Shown: in pieces, positions 7,119 to 9,539 of the stretch
Numbering within the stretch: the first letter of the stretch is position 1
Layout: each line of letters starts with the position of its first letter
Origin: Chloroflexota bacterium
GTDB taxonomy: Bacteria; Chloroflexota; Limnocylindria; P2-11E
DNA: 9,539 nucleotides
Direction of reading: 5' to 3'
NCBI GenBank assembly: GCA_025350745.1
Contig: JANXXG010000251.1
Coordinates: 1 to 9,539 of the forward strand
Position numbers and translations under genes: made by a program
Notes under the pieces: model-generated
What the model was told of the DNA's origin: nothing
Database searches by the model: none
Seen by the model: only the letters and a program-made list of their open reading frames with translations

Positions 7119-7705
7119 GGGTCGGGATATTCGGCGGCACGTTCGACCCCGTGCATGTCGGTCATCTCGCGATCGCGAACGCCGCGCTCGAATCCGTACC
7201 GCTCGACCGTGTCGTGTTCGTGCTCGCGCGACGCTCGCCGTTGAAGGAGCGAGGTCCCGTCGCCGGCGAGGCCGATCGCCTCGCGATGCTCGAGCTGGCG
7301 GTGGCCGGCGAGCCGCGTTTCTCGGTCTCGCGTGTCGAGCTCGAGCGGGATGGTCCGTCGTACACGGTGGACACGCTCGAGTCCTTCGCCGGCGCGGATG
7401 AGCTGTTCCTGATACTCGGCGGCGACGCGATCGCCGAGCTGCCACGGTGGAAGGATCCGGACCGGATCGCGCGGCTGGCCACGCTCGTCGTCGCGGAGCG
7501 GCCGGGCGCACCGTCCGCCCCGAACGACGGAAGCTCATCGCTCCTCGTCTTCGACGCGCCACGGCTCGATATCAGCGCGCGCGAGCTGCGGGCCAGGGCC
7601 GCCCGCGGCAGGTCACTGCGGTACCTTGTTCCAGACCCCGTCTGGGGGCACATCGAGGCGCGCGGCCTGTACCGCGCGGAGGGACCATCGTCGGGAACGA
7701 CCTGA
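7115..7705 (+). CDS. nadD: Nicotinate-nucleotide adenylyltransferase
   Basis: NadD transfers AMP from ATP to nicotinate mononucleotide to give deamido-NAD, the penultimate step of NAD synthesis, in the cytosol. From GTG 7115 the protein has 196 residues, a normal length. It has the nucleotidyltransferase signature GIFGGTFDPVHVGHL (4-18) with the HxGH motif (14-17), the family block LGGDAIAELPRWKDPDRIA (101-119), and a C-terminal ISARELRAR (153-161) that matches the ISSTxIR motif. The GTG overlaps the obgE stop. An ATG at 7094 in the same frame would add seven residues not expected in the family, so GTG is preferred. The product supplies NAD, which complex I and the aldehyde dehydrogenase nearby both use, but a direct functional link is only an inference. 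Confidence 0.94.
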   Translation: MRVGIFGGTFDPVHVGHLAIANAALESVPLDRVVFVLARRSPLKERGPVAGEADRLAMLELAVAGEPRFSVSRVELERDGPSYTVDTLESFAGADELFLILGGDAIAELPRWKDPDRIARLATLVVAERPGAPSAPNDGSSSLLVFDAPRLDISARELRARAARGRSLRYLVPDPVWGHIEARGLYRAEGPSSGTT

Positions 7706-8046
7706 ACGCACGCGCACTGGCAGACCTCGTGATCGAGGCGGCGAGCGACAAGAAGGCCGAGAACATCCTCGTCATGAACGTGTCCGAGGTCACGTCGATC
7801 GCGGACCTGTTCATCCTGTGCAGCGGTCGAGGCGAGCGGCAGGTGCAGTCGATCGCCGACGGCATCGTCGAGAAGGCCAAGGCCGCCGGCCGCACGCCGA
7901 TCGGCGTCGAGGGGTACAGCGGCGGCCGGTGGATCCTCATCGACCTCGGCGATGTGGTCGTCCACGCATTCGTCCCTGAGGAACGCGAGCTCTACAAGCT
8001 CGAGCGCCTCTGGGGCGACGCGCCGATCGTCCTCAAGATCGAGTGA
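7702..8046 (+). CDS. rsfS: Ribosomal silencing factor RsfS (start uncertain)
   Basis: RsfS (DUF143 family) binds uL14 on the 50S subunit and blocks subunit joining when nutrients are scarce. The sequence shows ALADLVIEAASDKKAENILV, SIADLFILCSG, RQVQSIADGI, GVEGYSGGRWILIDLGDVVV and RELYKLERLWGDAP, in the family order. Family N-termini begin a few residues before ALADL, but no ATG, GTG or TTG is available there. Candidates are CTG 7702 (114 aa, preceded by GGGAA), ATC 7687 just after GGAGGG (7678-7683), or GTG 7729, which would delete the first half-helix (105 aa). I mark CTG 7702 as the best compromise; it overlaps the nadD stop codon region by 4 nt. The obgE-nadD-rsfS order is common, and obgE and rsfS both act on the large ribosomal subunit. 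Identity is secure; the 5' boundary is not. Confidence 0.88.
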   Translation: MNARALADLVIEAASDKKAENILVMNVSEVTSIADLFILCSGRGERQVQSIADGIVEKAKAAGRTPIGVEGYSGGRWILIDLGDVVVHAFVPEERELYKLERLWGDAPIVLKIE

Positions 8047-8064
8047 GGGGGATGTCGTGGCGTG

Positions 8065-8086
8065 CCATGGCCCGGGTGCCTTCGAA
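8065..8086. other. Cluster of perfect 6-bp palindromes downstream of rsfS
   Basis: CCATGG (8065-8070) and CCCGGG (8071-8076) are directly adjacent, and TTCGAA (8081-8086) follows four bases later. They lie in non-coding sequence between rsfS and the tRNA (8047-8114), where I see no credible reading frame, no terminator with a T tract and no clear promoter. The function is unknown, and chance in GC-rich DNA is possible. Confidence 0.3.
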
Positions 8087-8114
8087 CCCTTAGGCTTTAC
8101 CCATCAACGGAAAT

Positions 8115-8190
8115 GCCGCCGGCTCGGGGCTGTGTCTGATCACCAGCTCGCTCGCTTCGCTCGCGAGCGTGATCAGCAGCCCCAGGCGGC
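8115..8190 (+). repeat. Long imperfect hairpin upstream of tRNA-Ala (fold A)
   Basis: Four successive complementary blocks nest around one loop. GCCGCC (8115-8120) pairs with GGCGGC (8185-8190), GGGGCTG (8126-8132) with CAGCCCC (8177-8183), CTGATCAC (8136-8143) with GTGATCAG (8169-8176), and GCTCGC (8146-8151) with GCGAGC (8163-8168). Together they give 27 potential base pairs interrupted by small bulges. There is no T tract, so it is not a classical intrinsic terminator, although it might still end or process the rsfS transcript. Confidence 0.6.
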
Positions 8191-8207
8191 TTTGCCGCCT
8201 GGGGCTG
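8177..8207 (+). repeat. Perfect 14-bp hairpin overlapping the tRNA 5' end (fold B)
   Basis: CAGCCCCAGGCGGC (8177-8190), a TTT loop (8191-8193) and GCCGCCTGGGGCTG (8194-8207) form an uninterrupted inverted repeat. The last seven bases of the right arm are nucleotides 1-7 of the tRNA. The left arm is the same segment used in fold A, so the two folds cannot coexist. Fold B would sequester the tRNA acceptor strand in the primary transcript. Confidence 0.6.
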
Positions 8208-8273
8208 TAGCTCAGTTGGTAGAGCGCTTGAATCGCACTCAAGAGGTCCGGGGTTCGAATCCCCGCAGCTCCA
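8201..8273 (+). tRNA. tRNA-Ala (anticodon CGC)
   Basis: A complete 73-nt cloverleaf can be drawn by eye. The acceptor stem is GGGGCTG/CAGCTCC, the D arm GCTC-AGTTGGTA-GAGC, the anticodon stem CTTGA/TCAAG with loop ATCGCAC, the variable loop AGGTC, and the T arm CGGGG-TTCGAAT-CCCCG. The discriminator base is A. The anticodon is CGC, which reads GCG (Ala), and the acceptor stem has the G3-U70 wobble pair that is the main alanine identity element. The 3' CCA is not encoded (the next bases are CAA). The gene is on the plus strand between rsfS and a small membrane protein gene. Confidence 0.95.
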
Positions 8274-8332
8274 CAAGACCTCGGAGCCGGCCGGTGGGAG
8301 CTTGCTCACACCGAGCGGCGACGACGGTCTTG
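8274..8332 (+). other. Structured spacer directly after the tRNA
   Basis: CAAGACC (8274-8280), beginning at the first base after the tRNA discriminator, is perfectly complementary to GGTCTTG (8326-8332). Inside, CGGTG-G-GAG (8292-8300) pairs with CTC-A-CACCG (8305-8313) around a CTTG loop with one G/A mismatch. The result is a closed stem with an internal hairpin. It could be a 3' trailer that guides tRNA processing, or a separate small structured RNA. No match to a known RNA class is claimed. Confidence 0.4.
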
Positions 8333-8349
8333 AAGGCGCGAAGCGCCTT
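8333..8349 (+). repeat. Short perfect hairpin before the 38-aa ORF
   Basis: AAGGCGC-GAA-GCGCCTT is a 7-bp stem with a GAA loop, directly next to the preceding stem and ending 6 nt before the ATG at 8356. There is no T tract. It could mark the 3' end of the tRNA transcript or limit ribosome access to the small ORF. Confidence 0.5.
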
Positions 8350-8355
8350 ACAGGT

Positions 8356-8472
8356 ATGAATAGCCTCAGCGATCCCGACCGCCAGGCGAACATCGCGTTC
8401 GCCCTGATCGTCCTCGGGATCATCTTCGTCGGCGGGCTCACCATCTGGCTCTTCTATGGAGCGCAGTTCTAG
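8356..8472 (+). CDS. Small single-pass membrane protein, 38 aa, unrecognised
   Basis: An ATG at 8356 opens a 38-residue frame ending at TAG 8470-8472. The N-terminus MNSLSDPDRQAN is polar. Residues 13-34 form one continuous hydrophobic stretch (IAFALIVLGI, then IFVGGLTIWLFYG), followed by the short tail AQF. This fits a single membrane-spanning peptide with a short cytosolic N-terminus. Such a run is unlikely to arise by chance in a GC-rich frame, and the stop precedes the aldehyde dehydrogenase start by only 32 nt. The ribosome binding site is weak (CAGG ends one base before the ATG), and the hairpin at 8333-8349 sits just upstream. I do not recognise a family. It may be a true small gene of unknown role or a by-product of the structured region. 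Confidence 0.6.
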   Translation: MNSLSDPDRQANIAFALIVLGIIFVGGLTIWLFYGAQF

Positions 8473-8504
8473 CGATCGACCGTGCTGGCATGAGGGGGAA
8501 CACG

Positions 8505-9539
8505 ATGGCCACACCACATCTCCAGAACTACATCGACGGACGCTGGGCGGATTCGGCGGGCGGCGAGGCCTTCGAGGATCTCGACCCCGCGACCGGCCAG
8601 GTGATCGCGACCGCGACCCGCTCGTCGAAGGCCGACGTCGATCGCGCGGTGGACGCCGCACGGCGGGCGGCGGAGGCCTGGCGGCTGTATCCGGCGCCCA
8701 AGCGCGGCGAGATCCTGTACCGGGCCGGCGAGATCATGCTCCAACGCAAGGATCAGCTCGCGCGCGAGATGACGACGGAGATGGGCAAGGTCCTCGCTGA
8801 GGCACGCGGCGATGTCCAAGAGGGCATCGACATGACCTACTACATCGCCGGCGAGGGACGCCGCCAGTTCGGCGACACGGTCCCCGCCGAGCTCCCGAAC
8901 AAGTGGGCGATGTCGACACGCGCGCCGCTCGGCGTCGTCGCCGCGATCACGCCGTGGAACTTCCCGTTCGCCATCCCGACCTGGAAGATCATGCCGGCGC
9001 TCATCCTGGGCAACGCCGTGGTCTTCAAGCCGGCGTCGTACACGCCGATGCTGGCGGTGCGCCTGGTGGAGATCCTCATCGAGGCCGGTCTGCCGAAGGG
9101 CGTGCTGAACCTGGTGCTCGGTCCGGGCGGCGAGCTCGGCGACGCGCTCGTCACGCACGCCGGGGTCGATCTTGTTTCGTTCACGGGATCGAGCGACGTC
9201 GGGGCGCACATCAGCGAGATCGCGGGGAAGCAGCTCAAGCGGGTGTCGGCCGAGCTTGGCGGCAAGAACGCGATCGTGGTCATGGACGACGCTGACCTCG
9301 ACCTCGCGATCGAGGGCATCGTGTGGTCCGCGTTCGGGACCTCAGGCCAGCGGTGCACCGCCGCGTCGCGCGTCATCACCGACCGTTCCGTGGCGAACGA
9401 GGTCATCGATCGGCTCGTCGACCGAGCGAAGAAGCTGAAGATGGGCCACGGCCTGGACGCCGGCACGGACCTCGGTCCGGTCATCTCGAGCGAGGCGCAG
9501 CAGAAAGTGCACAGCTACATCCCTATCGCGGAGAAGGAA
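8505..9539 (+). CDS. NAD(P)-dependent aldehyde dehydrogenase, 5' part (runs off right edge)
   Basis: The enzyme oxidises an aldehyde to the acid with NAD(P)+. The first 345 of roughly 480-500 residues are present. The start is ATG 8505, with AGGGGGAA (8492-8499) as ribosome binding site; an in-frame ATG at 8490 overlaps that site and is less likely. Motifs in order are NYIDGRWADS near the N-terminus, ITPWNFPFAIPTWK with the oxyanion Asn, VVFKPASYTP, the NAD-binding FTGSSDVG, ELGGKNA with the general-base Glu, and GQRCTAASR with the catalytic Cys. All key residues are present. The stretch GEGRRQFGDTVPAELPNKWA recalls semialdehyde dehydrogenases such as the alpha-ketoglutaric semialdehyde group, but the substrate cannot be fixed from this. 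The neighbours give no pathway clue. Confidence 0.95.
   Translation, partial: MATPHLQNYIDGRWADSAGGEAFEDLDPATGQVIATATRSSKADVDRAVDAARRAAEAWRLYPAPKRGEILYRAGEIMLQRKDQLAREMTTEMGKVLAEARGDVQEGIDMTYYIAGEGRRQFGDTVPAELPNKWAMSTRAPLGVVAAITPWNFPFAIPTWKIMPALILGNAVVFKPASYTPMLAVRLVEILIEAGLPKGVLNLVLGPGGELGDALVTHAGVDLVSFTGSSDVGAHISEIAGKQLKRVSAELGGKNAIVVMDDADLDLAIEGIVWSAFGTSGQRCTAASRVITDRSVANEVIDRLVDRAKKLKMGHGLDAGTDLGPVISSEAQQKVHSYIPIAEKE

Noticed and set aside
5850..7562. 570-aa minus-strand frame opposite obgE and nadD
   Set aside because: It is long only because GC-rich codons leave few stops on the opposite strand. The plus-strand genes carry complete family motifs.
8136..8207. Intrinsic terminator for rsfS formed by the hairpins before the tRNA
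   Set aside because: Stems are strong, but no run of T follows and fold B runs into the tRNA, so a classical rho-independent terminator is not supported.
8201..8273. tRNA gene as integration site of a mobile element
   Set aside because: No integrase gene, no duplicated tRNA 3' end and no foreign-looking genes are visible in the window.
7952..8359. 135-aa plus-strand frame containing VAQLVERLNRTQEVRGSNP
   Set aside because: It is read through the end of rsfS in another frame and then through the tRNA itself, which gives the familiar spurious tRNA-derived peptide.
8097..8444. 115-aa minus-strand frame containing CGDSNPGPLECDSSALPTEL
   Set aside because: This is the well-known false protein produced by reading a tRNA gene on its antisense strand; it lies across tRNA-Ala and the hairpins.

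Overview
The window is GC-rich, densely packed bacterial chromosome with frequent GTG starts and overlapping genes. A radical-SAM-like gene next to obgE, nadD and rsfS, plus an obgE with an OCT domain, suggests Chloroflexota or a related high-GC terrestrial lineage. That placement is inferred from gene order and protein character; no rRNA marker is present.

Left third (1-3307, minus strand): a tightly coupled complex I (NADH-quinone oxidoreductase) operon read right to left as nuoA-nuoC-nuoH-nuoJ-nuoK-nuoL, with nuoL cut by the window edge. Junctions are overlaps or gaps of 2-3 nt. nuoB and nuoD (usually around nuoC), nuoE/F/G and nuoI (usually between H and J) are absent, and no remnants remain at the junctions. 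The cluster therefore encodes the membrane arm plus NuoC, and the redox subunits must lie elsewhere or be missing.

Middle (3308-8046, plus strand): a divergent intergenic region carries a plausible promoter (TTGACA-N18-TACGGT) and a 15-bp palindrome. It leads into a secreted LysM-LysM-M23 peptidoglycan hydrolase that probably starts at TTG 3539. Next comes a 400-aa protein with a radical SAM fold in which the three cluster cysteines appear replaced by Ala, Ala and Ser at exactly the CxxxCxxC spacing. It is followed almost without gaps by obgE (ribosome-assembly GTPase), nadD (NAD synthesis) and rsfS (ribosome silencing factor), the last with an uncertain, possibly non-canonical start.

Right part (8047-9539): a structured non-coding segment surrounds a tRNA-Ala(CGC). 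Upstream of it lie two mutually exclusive hairpins, one of which captures the 5' acceptor strand of the tRNA. Downstream are a 7-bp closing stem starting right after the tRNA and a further hairpin. An unrecognised 38-aa single-pass membrane protein gene follows, then the first 345 codons of an aldehyde dehydrogenase that runs off the window.

I saw no CRISPR array, insertion sequence, phage gene or rRNA gene. The most unusual items are the apparent radical SAM pseudoenzyme, the alternative RNA folds around the tRNA, the incomplete complex I operon and the small membrane protein.
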